Made by a program: the position numbers and the translations under genes
Notes under the pieces: generated by a model
The model's database searches: none
What the model saw: only the letters and a program-made list of their open reading frames with translations
What the model was told of the DNA's origin: nothing
Assembly: GCF_910592395.1 (NCBI RefSeq)
Contig: NC_088309.1
Span: 7,068,501 to 7,132,500 of the forward strand
Length of the DNA stretch: 64,000 nt
Direction: 5' to 3'
From: Lineus longissimus
Lineage: Eukaryota; Nemertea; Pilidiophora; Heteronemertea; Lineidae
In this document: positions 1 through 12,800 of the stretch, one piece after another
Layout of the letters: every line of letters starts with the position of its first letter
How positions within the stretch are numbered: the first letter of the stretch is position 1

Positions 1-90
1 AGACAGTTTTTGCCTCAATTCTGGTATCACAAGGTCAAGGGTCGGGTCAGACTTCAACATACTAAATCTTTAAAATGCTCACCATAATAT
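1..90 (-). other. Start of the 3' UTR
   Basis: These 90 bases follow the stop codon on the minus strand and should be the proximal 3' UTR. No AATAAA signal is seen on the minus strand here, so the polyadenylation site lies to the left of the window. Confidence 0.6.
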
Positions 91-852
91 TCAAAAGTAA
101 ATGACTTCAGACTCTTTCTTCCTTTCCTCCTTTGTTTTCTTCCCAGTCGGGCTCGTCATACTCGGCGACGATAAACGACTTGACTTTCCCTTATCTTCGG
201 CTAATTTCATTGGTAGCATGGCAGGAACAGAGGCAGTATGAGAAATCTTTCCAGAACCACTCCCCGAGGCAAGTTTACTCGGAATCTGCTGGTGTTGTCC
301 GACAAGACTACTCGAGTGGTGAAGGCCAGACATTTTCGGGCTCGTCATAGAGCCACTTCCCCCAGACATTGACTTTCCACTTAAACCTGCAAGTTTAAGC
401 GGTAACTGCTGCCGTATCGAACTGGTTTTTTGTTCATTGGTAGCACTTAATAAATGAAGTGGTAAATCTTTCTTTGACACACCGGAAAGAGTCCCATCCG
501 ATAAAGGTCTACTTTTGTCTCCGAAGAGACTTTTCCGGTTCAGCGGTTCCTTGAGACTTTGCGTGTATTCTGGTTTCATCGGTTCATAACTGTCTGTAAC
601 ATCGTCTTTTCTGAAATCTGCCGATGCAGATCGTTTATGGTTAATGGATGGGGACGTAGGCGTGGAGTTTGATGATGTCGGAGTTTGAATTTTTGGCGGT
701 ATCGCACTGATACCCGATTCACTTTCATGTCTTCCTGAGCTTAGTATCGATGATTGGTGGGCGTTCGAGAATTGTAGTTTGAGGAAGTCCACCTGGCGCT
801 GTAAGGCTTCCTTCTGGCGTTGAAGTTCTTCAGCTTCTTTACGTATCTCAGC
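91..852 (-). CDS. AKAP13/ARHGEF28: Exon 40: last coding exon, coiled-coil end and Ser-rich tail with stop
   Basis: This is 762 nt from acceptor ttactttccag to TGA at 91-93. It begins with the end of the coiled coil (AEIRKEAEELQRQKEALQRQ, VDFLKLQF), continues as a Ser/Pro/Lys-rich disordered tail and ends KKTKEERKKESEVIYF. AKAP13 ends in a similar Lys-rich run and EEIFC. Open sequence upstream of 852 is intron read-through. Confidence 0.93.
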   Translation of the reverse strand, partial: AEIRKEAEELQRQKEALQRQVDFLKLQFSNAHQSSILSSGRHESESGISAIPPKIQTPTSSNSTPTSPSINHKRSASADFRKDDVTDSYEPMKPEYTQSLKEPLNRKSLFGDKSRPLSDGTLSGVSKKDLPLHLLSATNEQKTSSIRQQLPLKLAGLSGKSMSGGSGSMTSPKMSGLHHSSSLVGQHQQIPSKLASGSGSGKISHTASVPAMLPMKLAEDKGKSSRLSSPSMTSPTGKKTKEERKKESEVIYF

Positions 853-3800
853 CTGGAAAGTAACAGGAAACACTTAAAATTTTGGGACATGATATAAAAG
901 AAATTGTAAAGTAATGTGACCCCAGTACTGGCAAATGAAACATCAAGGGTATGATGCAGTGAAACCTTTCATTGTTCATTTCTCTGCCTGGGATTTTTGA
1001 AGAAATTCTTATCAATCTGCAACAACTGATGCAATTTGAATCAATTTCAAGTAATGAAAGTAGTCATCAAAATACTACAGACATTTGTCCCTGCAACACA
1101 ACAGGCTTGTTTATTGTTTCATCGAATAGCATAGCGGCTACCACCAGGATATGTTGTCCAGAATCTATATGGAGTCCCTCAGGAGTCCCCCACAGGAGTC
1201 CATCAGTCTATCTTTTCCATACCTTTTGCTTATCGAGGTTTTTCTGTTTCTCATCAAGAGCCAGGTTCTCATGTTCTATCCGGTATCGCTCTTTCTCCTT
1301 GGCTTTCTCCCAGTCTTCGCGTTCCTTTCGTATCGTTTGCTAAAACAAGAAGAAAACGTAACTCGTAAAAAGCTGTCAAAGAGTCGATCTGCATATAGAA
1401 TGGAAAGGGTATGTCCAAGAATCTTGCTAATTGCAGTTCATTAAAAGAGCAAGAGTTCTGGCAGAAGATGAGACACCTTCGATGATCCAAGTCCAATCCG
1501 TTGAGGTTGGGATTCTGGACTTTGCCGTAAGGTGTGGAAGGGATGAAGGTTTGGTTCTCTTCACACGGGTTTGATGCCCAGACTAACAAGTCTTTTATGT
1601 AACATAGAGTGACACACTGATCGGGTTTACATCAGTGTCTCTGGTTGCCTCCTACTTTCACCCCTCACCTGAAGACTTCTGAGCTCCTCCAGCTGCTGAT
1701 TGTGCCGGTACAAGTTCTTTTTCTCCAACATTTGTTTCTGTGCCTCTGATGACAGCTTGGCAAGTTGCTGGTTCGAATCAAGTAGCTGCGTTTTTAAACT
1801 GGAAAGATAAGAACACAAAATGCTTAGTTCCCTTCAACATAAGTCATGTCCAGGTTATTAATCAGCCACGTGAAGCTTTGGAGACTGAAATGAAATTCTG
1901 AAAAAATATATTTCTTGTTTTCACTTAATCACATTGGAAATTTCAACATTTCTGTCAATGTATTATACAGGAAGCTAACATTGAGGACATCGTAAATAAA
2001 CCTTGTTGTATACATCATACTTAGAAATGGGTAGACTATACTGTTCTAGTGTTCGATAGTAAACAAACTTGACTTATAGTAAACGAATGCAGCGAGCTGT
2101 CTCCTCAGATAAACTGTGATACTGAAGGGCACAATGTATCCCTGGTAAACCCTGGTTTTGCTCCTATGTGGCCGCTTTTCTACAGTGCTTTATACTGTTC
2201 TGTCTAAAAGTGCTATCACCATCATAGGTCAACGCAGTGGCACTCGCTTGAGCTCAACCTGGCATCATGTCAAGAAGAGTATCTGTTTTTTACCAATGTT
2301 CATTACATAAAGACATCAAACGTGATAGAAATGTGTCCAAAACCAAATAAAACACTTTTTATGAGACAGAATACTTAGACAAGAGTAAACCAATCATAAC
2401 CTCCATGTTAGTCGTGATCAGGAGATTACCAAGCTAAACATGGGTTCTGACATTAACGCAAGTAAATCTTACTGACTTTGGTAAACAGTCTGATAACCCT
2501 AAATCCAGGGTACGTGTAGCTTTAAGCTAGTAAACTGGAGTAAATTAAGGCCACATATACTATAAAAGTACAAGTACATACTTAGAACGTAAGCTACCAG
2601 AGCGTTGCTTCTAGCATGGACCGTATTCAACTTTTTGGTTGGTGGGAGGGGGGTGAATAGAACACGACTGTCCCAAATCTGCATGAAAAACATGTTCTTT
2701 GGAGATGACTGAGAGGCAATGGCCACCCTGCACCAACTAATGGCCCTGACAAGGCGAGATCACTTGCCCTCCTCCACCTGTAACCATAATGTAGACTTCA
2801 GATCAGCTACCGAGAAGCTACTATACATTAGTGCTGGCCGTCAAAACGTCATGCTACCACTCCTTGATCTTAATAATATCACTGCATTCATCATCCAACA
2901 TTCAGGGAAAATGACGATTCCATCCAGATGTGAAGAAATTCGAGGAAATCAGATTCAGTGTTTAGGCTGCAATGACTGATTCGTTCTCCCGAACCACAGG
3001 GAACACCATTAGAACACCTCATTGAAAAACCCACGGGCCACCCCACCAGGCGATTCAAGTATTTCTTACGTAAATATTTAATCATGGCTACTGATAACCA
3101 TTTAATTGCCAGTGATTAGACTACCGGACGTGGTCCTTTTTTACGCTTAATTCAAATGACATATTTCATGATTCATATACTTATTTACCCATATTCAAAT
3201 ACTGTAAGCCTACAACAGATGTGCTGAAGCTATTCAGTTAGCCTAGCAAGATGAACAGAAAAGTAAGACTTAGCGTCAGATACATAATTTGATGACAAAA
3301 ATCTTCCACTGTGTTGGTTTCAAAATGAAGACCATGTTACACCAAATTAACTGATAAAAGGCAACAAAATTGAGATTTCTTTAAAAAATTGAAGAAGAAG
3401 ATATAGAACTACTCCATTCCCACATAACGGATTGAAGAAAAGTACTGCCCTTACCTCAAAATAGATAAGAACACAAAACTGAACAAAATTATGATGAACA
3501 AATGGCAGATGTCATCACCAGTAGGCTGCCTAAACCCTCTTCCTTTATCCACAGGATGGCAAAGACTGATCCCTGGGTACCTCTTTGACCGGTTTGATCG
3601 CTTAATGCCATAATTATGTGTCAATTAAGATGTCAAGGTGGACACAAGCTGATCCCAAGGTGATGACAACAAAAGCGATTTAATACTTCATCAACATAAT
3701 TACTCAATTCTTACATGTATATGATTTAAATGACTTGATACAAAAGTTTATTTAAGGACCCCAACAGTGTTTAAAAAGATAAGTTAAAGAAGTTAAAAAG

Positions 3801-6800
3801 ATTGAAATTGTAACATTTTGCAAAAATAACTGTCAGATTTCAAGGGCCACTAAACAATGAAAAAAATACTTAAAATATAAACTTTCTGATTGTTTATGCA
3901 AGCTTAAAGGCAAATAACAATCAATTAATACCCTCAGACAAACATTTATCTCTGATTGAAGTTTTCCTCAGCTAATTGCCCACCCCTCCCCTGCAGCTTT
4001 TACAAACGTCCACACACATGAACACCTTAGGAAGATTCACAAAATTATTGAAAGAAATGTGTCTAACCAGAGGAACAAATGCTGGTACAGAGTGTATTGA
4101 CATATCTTGCTAATCATTTGCGGGGAGGGGGGTGCTCAACATCTCCACATCAATGTCAAATGCAAGGTCAAAATTTATGCAAACAGCGACCCCCTCCCCC
4201 AGACTGAATCTCGTTGAAAGTAAGACAGCAACTGGTCAGTCGATACATTCCGCTGATTAAAATCAATGCATTGTCCATTCATTAATTGATTTAGAGGTCA
4301 CAGAATTCGAAAGCGAGTCAGGCCATTTATGGTATCCCGAGGTGCGGATGCCAGCAGGGGAACCAAGAACCAACAGTGATAGAGACATCAAGATCAAAAT
4401 CTAAGGATGACCATTGGTCTGCAGGTATAAGTGTTCAGATTGGTGTGATAACCATCAAGTATCAAGAACCATGAACAATTTGTGCATCATTTTACAATCA
4501 TTCAATCTTAAAATTCTTTTCAATTCATTATATTGTAGATATCATCAGCAATTCCGAAGGGCGCCTAATAAATCTTGCCATCTTTGTTGATAACCAGCCT
4601 TTCTGTCTCTTAGCAGATTTGGATTCATCCACCCTTGGACTTGGTCTGAACCTCCACCGTGTAACAAGAACCGTCCTCAATTCAACATATTTAGACTATT
4701 TGTTTGAAAACAATTGGGTAAATTTAAAAATAAACATCATTAATTTGCTACCAAATATTGAGGAATAGTCTCCTGACCACTAAATAATTTGATTAAATAT
4801 TAGAATAAACATTTTGGTTCGTTATCAAATTCTGAAAAGCAACATTGATAAGCCTTTCATAGAGGAAGGAAATCAAGAACAATGTATATCTTCAAAATGA
4901 CAGAGCTCGAGGGCATTTTACGCGATACATACCGACCGTCAAACTGAGGGCGAATGTCTCAGGGTTTGAGTACAGGGCCGGAGAAGAGAACAACCCCTGA
5001 TTTCCTTAGGAGGGACAAAATGGGGACAACATGAAACTTTATCTGAATCCATCGAAACACGCTGATGGCTGAATCTGAAAGTAAGATGGCCACAAAGGCA
5101 GCCATCTTGGAAATGGCCACCACTCTAAAGTTATCCACAGAGTTATTGCCAGAGATGGAGGAACATTGCGCTACTTGCAGTGTAATAGGACTAGAAGTAG
5201 TCTCCGCCAATTCATGTAGGGACCAATGACACCATTAAGAAATAGTTTCAGTCATGCACTAGGAGGATGTATACAATAATACTCACTGGACGAAGTTGTT
5301 CAAATAAACTGGCGACGTCATTTTGAACTTGGCACGGAAATTTCAAGTTAACAATGTTACAAAAAGGGTACGGAGGGTGCTCTCAATCCCAAATTGTAAT
5401 TGCCCAAAGAGAGCTTCTGATTTTATAGCAAGATATTCTGCAATATCTAGGGAAAACCTAATTATCTTCCCCCATTGTAATTGGCTAATTCTTCGATGAA
5501 CCGATGACGCATTTCTGGGTAACCTGGATCTGCGAATGACCTTGACCTCTTGACGTCATTCCGTCAGCCTCATCAACAGTATTTTCATGTTGCATGACAT
5601 CCGTATAATGACTTGCAAATTAACTTGATTAAGACGTATCACGATTCAAGGAACTTTCAATAAAGCTCCATCTCCGTCTAGATTTCACCTGTCAACATTT
5701 TTGTGATAGCTGTAGATAATCATGAAATCTTTTCAGAAAGCTTTAAACTTATCAACTTAAGACATACTAGAACCTCTCTATTACGAACACCCTTAGGACA
5801 GACTGGTGTTGTTCTTAATATAGAAATGTCCTGATTAGAGCGGTCAGATTGAATGGCAACAACAAGATGGGTCCAAAACTAGTGTCCTTAGTAGAAAGGG
5901 TGTCCTTATTAGAGAGGTGTTGGCTAAGGGAGACTCCACTCTAATGCCGAAGGCACGTTCTTGATTAATGTTACCATAGTTTGCTCAGACAGCAAGAATT
6001 GGCATTGACAAGACAACAGCCCCCACAACAGACATTCATTGGAGCCAGGATCAACAAAACGAGACATGCCGATAAAAGTCAAAGTAATTTCACTTTTTTG
6101 GTCAAGTCCCCCAATTACATCAAATACACACTTTTAAACAGATCTCTAGAGTATCTGCAAAGTTGCAAGTTAATGTGGTAAGGCACATTACATATGACCA
6201 GAACTGTAAAATGCATAAATCAAGTGCTTACCTTTCGTTCTGTGTGCGCTGTCTTCCACTGACAACCTGAAATGACATCAAGCAACCTCAAATGACTACA
6301 AACTCTCGCAGAATAAAACCTCAATGACTTAGTTTCGTTAATTTAATTTTCTGATTTTTATGCATCAAAGTTCGATAACGCAATGCCAATATCCATTTCC
6401 TTTGTAGAACTGAGATCATGAGGAGTTTGTCAGACTCACTTGTACAATTGTGCACATTGATGTATCTGAAAATTGGGAAAATCAAAGTGAACCCAGATTT
6501 GATAAGATATTGCTAATTCTCCATCGGCATGAGTTCAACACATTTTCTAATTAGCTACAGGGTGCCTAAGAGAAACATTTTCGTAGTGGCAATCAATGAA
6601 TGTTAAACAAAGATCGTACGATTTTGCTTAAAGTTCCCAAAGATGGACAATGACCACACTTAAGAGCAGATGACCACCTGATAGCGGCTCATTTTCTAAA
6701 AGTTTAAGATAATTCATCACTGGCACACATTCTGTGTTATCATTTCGCATATTTGTTGATATTCTGTCGCTAAATTTAGAAATGTTGTGATGATATACAT

Positions 6801-9800
6801 CGAGGCACCACAGATCATAAACTCTTATATAAATCATCCCTAAACAGTTCTTTTTTCAGCCAACCGCCGCATCAGATGGATTTTTACTGGGGAGAATTTA
6901 CATGTACGTTTTTATACATGTATGTTTATAATTGTTATTATTTAGTGTTCAGTTGCAATCAACAGGGCTATCTTTAACTTTTTGGCCGAAGGGGGGACAG
7001 TTGGCCCCAGAATACCACTTTTCAATGGAAAAGAGCTCAAATAGTTTCGAAGGTCTCGCATTCATTCTTAACAGACTTGTGAATATAAATAACCGTTTCT
7101 TTTTTTTCTTCCCGGAAATACAACATAATGAATTGTAAACAATGTTCTCTAAGATTAACAGGTGTTTTGTCACAGCCAAACATACTTCATTCATAAAATT
7201 CAGCTGAATTATTTCTGTCTGACATGGCTAATTTTTTAACCTAGAATGGCTACAGAATCCAAATATAGAACAGGGAATTTGTGAAGTAAGCTTCCATCTC
7301 AAAATGAAATGGCCAGGGCCATTGTGCTCACCTCATGTGGAGGAAAGATGGATAAAGAGCATGGTATTGTGTCATGTAGTGTTAGGTTTGATGTAGGTCC
7401 AAGCAATTACAATTTCCCCAAAATGGCCAATTTACAGTACATTCGACCTCTGTGACCTTGAAAAGTAGGTCAAATCAAAGAAGACCCGGGTGACACATTG
7501 AATGGTTGTTAGAATTAGATGTACCTATGATATAAAATTGGTGCCAATCGGGCAAGTCATTACTAGGAATAATGGCATTTTGATGAATTTAGGATTTGGC
7601 CCCCTCCCTGGAGGCCAAACGGCAAATCAGATCGCACCAAACTTCGGTACCTGAGATCACCTGACCAAGGGGTACATGCGTACTTAATTTGTGATCAATA
7701 GTCATTGCAGTTAAGAAACGTGCCATAGTTACGGCCTGACGGCGAATTTACGTCATTTGACCTCTGTGACCTTGACAAGAAGGTCAAATTGAAAACCTGT
7801 GTGACATGTACTGTATGGTAGTTAGATGTACCTATGATATCAAATTGGTGGCAATCGGGCAAGAAGTTAAGGAATAATCACATTTTTAAGGTTTTTGGAT
7901 TTTGCCCCCTGGTGGTCAAGTGGTGAATCATATTGGACCAAACTTCGGTCCCTGAGATCACCTGACTAAGGGGTAAATGTGTACCAAATTTGGTATCAAT
8001 AGTCATTGCAGTTTAGAAACGTGCCATCGTTACATCCTAACGGCCAATTTACACCATTTGACCTCTGTGACCTTGAAAAGGAGGTCAAATCAAAAACCCG
8101 GAGGATATATGATGCACCTTTGCTAGAAGTACCTACCATATTTTTTTCAAAATTTCCCGACTACTATTAAGGGAGATATTGCATATTTTCACTTTCAACG
8201 TTTGGCCCCCTGGTGGCCAAACCATGAAACGAATCGGACCGAAACTTGGTCTCCAAGGTGTCATTACATAAGGGTACATGTGTACCAAGTTTCAACTCAA
8301 TAGCTCTAACAGTTACGAAACGTGCCCTGCTAATGGACGACGGACGACGACGACGACGACGGACGACGGACGCCACGGTATGGGATAAGCTCACCTCTGC
8401 TGAGAGGTGAGCTAAAAACCGAATATATTTAAAGCAGGAAATGGGACACAACCGGTGAAGGATAAATCCTGTAAAACCATGTTTTGCCAAAAAATAAAAC
8501 TTGTGGTAGATTTCAAATTCAATGCCTTTGGGAGTGACATATTGAAAAAGAAGAAACTGAGGTGTCCACGAAGAGAGGTTCACCCACCAAAGTATTTCTT
8601 ACAGTCTTGCAAAACAAACATGTTTTCCTAACTTCTACCTAAGGTTTATGGAATTTATTGCGGGATAATTAGGCAAAGGTCAGGGCTATGGTTACCTTCA
8701 GACTCAACCTTTGGTTGAGTACGGTGAATCATATGTCTGTTTGTTGTACGACAAAGATTTGTGCAATAAATAAGATGAGTAATAAGTCTGGGTTTATAAT
8801 ATCATAAATTAGCAACATCAACAAGCAGGAATGTAAACCAACTTGTGCCACGTCATTTCTACCCCACAGCATAATCTAATCCACAACTTTTGAAAATATC
8901 ATTGATTTGCCAAAGAACAGGTGCCTAAATATTTGCCAGACGCATTTTTTTGGGGGCACACTGTATGTAAAGGTTCCACATGCACCTTTCAATCAAAGGA
9001 AGGTACACATAGCTCATTAGCATCATAAAGTAACTTTAATGAATCAGTAATAAAGATATTATCAAATGTACATGGTAAACACTTCGAGTAGCGAGTAAAC
9101 AAATGTATTAGCTTATAATAGGTGTGTAAATAACTGATTTTATCGTGATAAATTAGTGTCTAGGGATAGTTTTTATATGTCCCCAGGTGCATATTTGAGT
9201 AAATGGTTCAGGTGATTCGCTCCTGTTCCATCCATGAAGACTTATACGAGTTATTTTAATAGCATTGGAAAGAAAAAAGATTTGATCTGAAGCCTAATAT
9301 CAAAGTGTCAAGAGCAAGAGCCTGGCATTACGAGTAGGAAAGGAAGTCTTCGAGATGTTCAAGTGTCTAATTTCTATCATTCATCAGCAGAAAAATTCAG
9401 GCGTGGAGGTGGTTTCCTCAACCTGTCCAAGAAAACAGGATCTGAATCTTGCTAAGTATTGAATTTGTCTCAAAAGGGAGACTCCAATTGTCAGTTTTAT
9501 TACATTTATCAGTTTTCGTGATAAGAAAAAATACTGGGGGTGTTATACCGGCTCCTGGCTGGGGTTCCTGGTATTAAGAGAGTCTAGGCTAATAGGACTC
9601 AACACCCCACGGCACCAGTAGCTTTTATTACTTTGATAAGAGTGCCACTATTTCATTCATATTTGGGTCGATAATGACACATAGAATCGACATCAAAGCG
9701 AAAAGAAGATTAAGATATTCACCCAAGTTAAACCTGAAAGTTTGCAAGAAAAGTGTACAATCTGACACAGGACCTTAGGGAGGTGAGGAATTTTATTAAG

Positions 9801-12800
9801 ACAAGTGATGATAAGAAGCGTCACAAATTACGGGATGCCGATTTCCCTGAAGTTGATATTTTCTTAGAGGTTGATTCTAAGGTCAACTAAGGACGTTATG
9901 TTGAAGCCTCTCGCTTCGATACTCAATGATAATGCTTGTATGATTAGGCAAGTCACTTAATCCGAGGATTGCCTCCTTTTTTGGATGAGAAGTAAAACCA
10001 AGTTTTTGACAGTGCCAAGGAAGGAGTCTTAAGGCCAATCAAGAGACATGGGAAGAAATATGTTTGCAGGGATGTACAACTTTCAGTTGTCGCAGCACTT
10101 GACCTGAGAAGATGATATGGTTACGAAAATCTAAACACAGAAATAGAGAGTGCCTAGTTTTATCATTGTTTACTAACACTAAACAAACAGACAACTGGTA
10201 AAAAGTGGTCATACAAGAATAGCAAAGTGTCTCAAACAAATTCACATTGAGTGATATATATAAATCATGTAACAAAAAAACGACTAGGAGAGTAAAAATC
10301 AGGATGATACGTCCTGGATTCGCAAGGCCAATGGTTAATACTTGAGTAATCAAAGAGTCTTCAGGTGGACAATTAATTGGTTTACAACCCTCTTGACCTG
10401 TCACAATCATAATTGAACCAATTGGCAACCACTTCAGACGCTCGCCCACCTATACAACAGTAGCTCCAGCTCCTAGCATGGTGACAAATACCGTTAGATT
10501 CTATCAGAACTTGAATGATGACGAACCACTTGACCTTGGTGTACTTAAAGTGCACATTACTTCTGTCTAAAGCCAGGCAGGGGTAGCCACACTTGAAGTT
10601 TATTTACTTGAGGATGAGAGTGATGTACTCTTGATGACACCTTGTAAAGAATTTCATTGTATGTTTTATTTGGAAAACACCATGAGTATTCCTTGAGGGC
10701 AACAATAAGAGGCCTTCTTGACTTGTATGTACATATGCATGTACCCAATGAAAGCATCAATACAAACTTTCACCAAGAATGGTTGTTGGTATGGAGTCTA
10801 GAAAACACTGGTGCCTGTCAACTCGAGGATCCCACATTTGAACGTCAGTATTTTGTCCTGCACTTTTTGGACAGAGAGGGCGACTGACTTTACCAGTAAT
10901 TTAATCCCGAGTTCTTTAATCATCATCATCATCATCATTTAGGCATCATGGCCCAGAATTGGGCCTTCTGCATTTTCCTTCCACATTACAAATTCTCATC
11001 ATACCAAATAGTTCCCACGTCGAAGCAGAAAAACCCAACTCACCATAATGCCATGCATGTATTGCATAATCTGTGTTAACGAATGGACGAGTTCACGACA
11101 AGGGGCGCCCCCTAGTGGCTGGTTTAGATATGATGAATACGAGACATCGCCGACAGAGCTCTTGTCACTGCCGCCATCACTACCACGCGACTCGTCGTTT
11201 GGATTTTGTTTGTAGAGGAAGTTCTGGAGAAAACTTGTGCTCATTCGTCGATTACGTGCATCCTGTAAAAGTGGAAATGTAATAATGAATCCAAGGTTTT
11301 TTGAAGCTCCAACAACTCCATCGAGTCTCTGATATCATATACATAATATATATATATACAATAAAATACTCCCCCACCCCGCGGCGCCACTGTGCACACA
11401 CGAACTCCTGGATGACCCGCTGTGTCATCCTCTTTCCTTCATGATTTTGAGAAAAATCTGGATCCACTGGAACTCGGCAGAACCTTGCTCTCATCGACTG
11501 ATCTTTCTCAGAAAGTCGAGTCGTCTGCAGATATGGAGCGCTTCTAAATTTTGCACACATTTTAAACAAGGTAGGATTCAAGGCATCAGTAGGAATAGCA
11601 CACAGATTTGCTTCCAATGAAGATTCTACCAGGAAACTAAGGCTGCCATCTAGATCAAAACAGAAGAACTACTGATGTACTGTAGCTGGTCTAAAAGCAC
11701 TATACACAGAGTTCCTGCCTCTCATTGACAACCAGCCCACAAATATACCAGCCAGAACACCACTGACCAATTATATCAAAGTTGAGCAGAGAAAACTTGT
11801 TGAGGAATGCAAAGAGTTGCGGTGAGTTATTCTTTTTCACAGATTCTTTCAGAATAAGCCCAAGGTTGTGTTAGATACAAACCTTTTGAGCAGCTGCTTT
11901 ATCTGCCTGAGGAACACCAGCACTACCGCGCCTCATCGCCCATTGCTAGAAAGACGGAACAACGGGGAGGTTAGGGGAGACCAGGAAGACCAGGAGAGGG
12001 GATGCTGTTACATACCATGGGAATAGCCCTAAATATTGTTACATATAGCATGGTAATAGCCCTGAATATTGTTACATATAGAATGGCAAAATCCCTAAAC
12101 CAGTGATTATAGTTAGTAAAATTATGGGCTGAATTCAGGAAAACCTTTCAGCAAAATGTCTTTGCAGAGATTGAAAGTGCCGACAGGCAAAGCATTGTAA
12201 AATGCAACTACAATTGCAGCATCTATTAATCTAGCACACCCTATTGCAACCCCATCGTAATAAAATCAAAATGGCATCCCCGTTTTATGAAAGACAGACA
12301 TTTTATTCAGAATGTCATTCATTAACCCAGGACCAATCTCTCAGGTTATTACAAAGTGAATGATAGCTTCTAGGAGAACTACATGTAGAGCAGCAGCCTG
12401 TTCACTAGAGATGTCAGAGAAGTAGCGCCACCTACCTTGGACATATCAACAGTGAGATTAAAGTCATTATCACTCTCCTGGCGATTCAGGTTCTGAAGAC
12501 TTGTACTCCGGCCGCCAGAATCTCGGATTGCATAAACACCACGCTTTTTGGCAGCTAATGCTAAAAAAAGAGAGAAGTGTTAAGAACTGCTTTGGGAAGG
12601 TACAGTATTGTAGCTATGAAGGTAGCTTTTAGAATTTGCCAAATCAAAGGTATTGAAATTTTTTTTCAATTACACTTTGAACTTGCAGGATACATGTCTT
12701 TTTACTAAGAGTGCTGAATGCAGACTCTCACTAAGAATGTAAAAACAGATGAAGCAAAATCTCCCTTTATCGAAATGTGCCCCAGACTGGGGACGTTTCA

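Larger units (their letters stand above)
6267..11043 (-). other. Intron between exons 36 and 37
   Basis: This 4.8 kb intron contains the three-unit repeat element at 7320-8419 and an ATC microsatellite at 10918-10938. The 136-codon minus-strand open frame at 10039-10449 has no recognisable domain and I regard it as chance. Confidence 0.65.

Noticed and set aside
3456-3479. Possible 24 nt micro-exon near a gtaagg donor
   Set aside because: Its length does not supply the phase required between exons 36 and 38, and the encoded peptide is unlike the coiled coil. The exon at 6232-6266 fits instead.
8167-8583. 138-codon minus-strand frame with an Arg-rich run
   Set aside because: It is kept open by the GAC microsatellite inside the repeat element.
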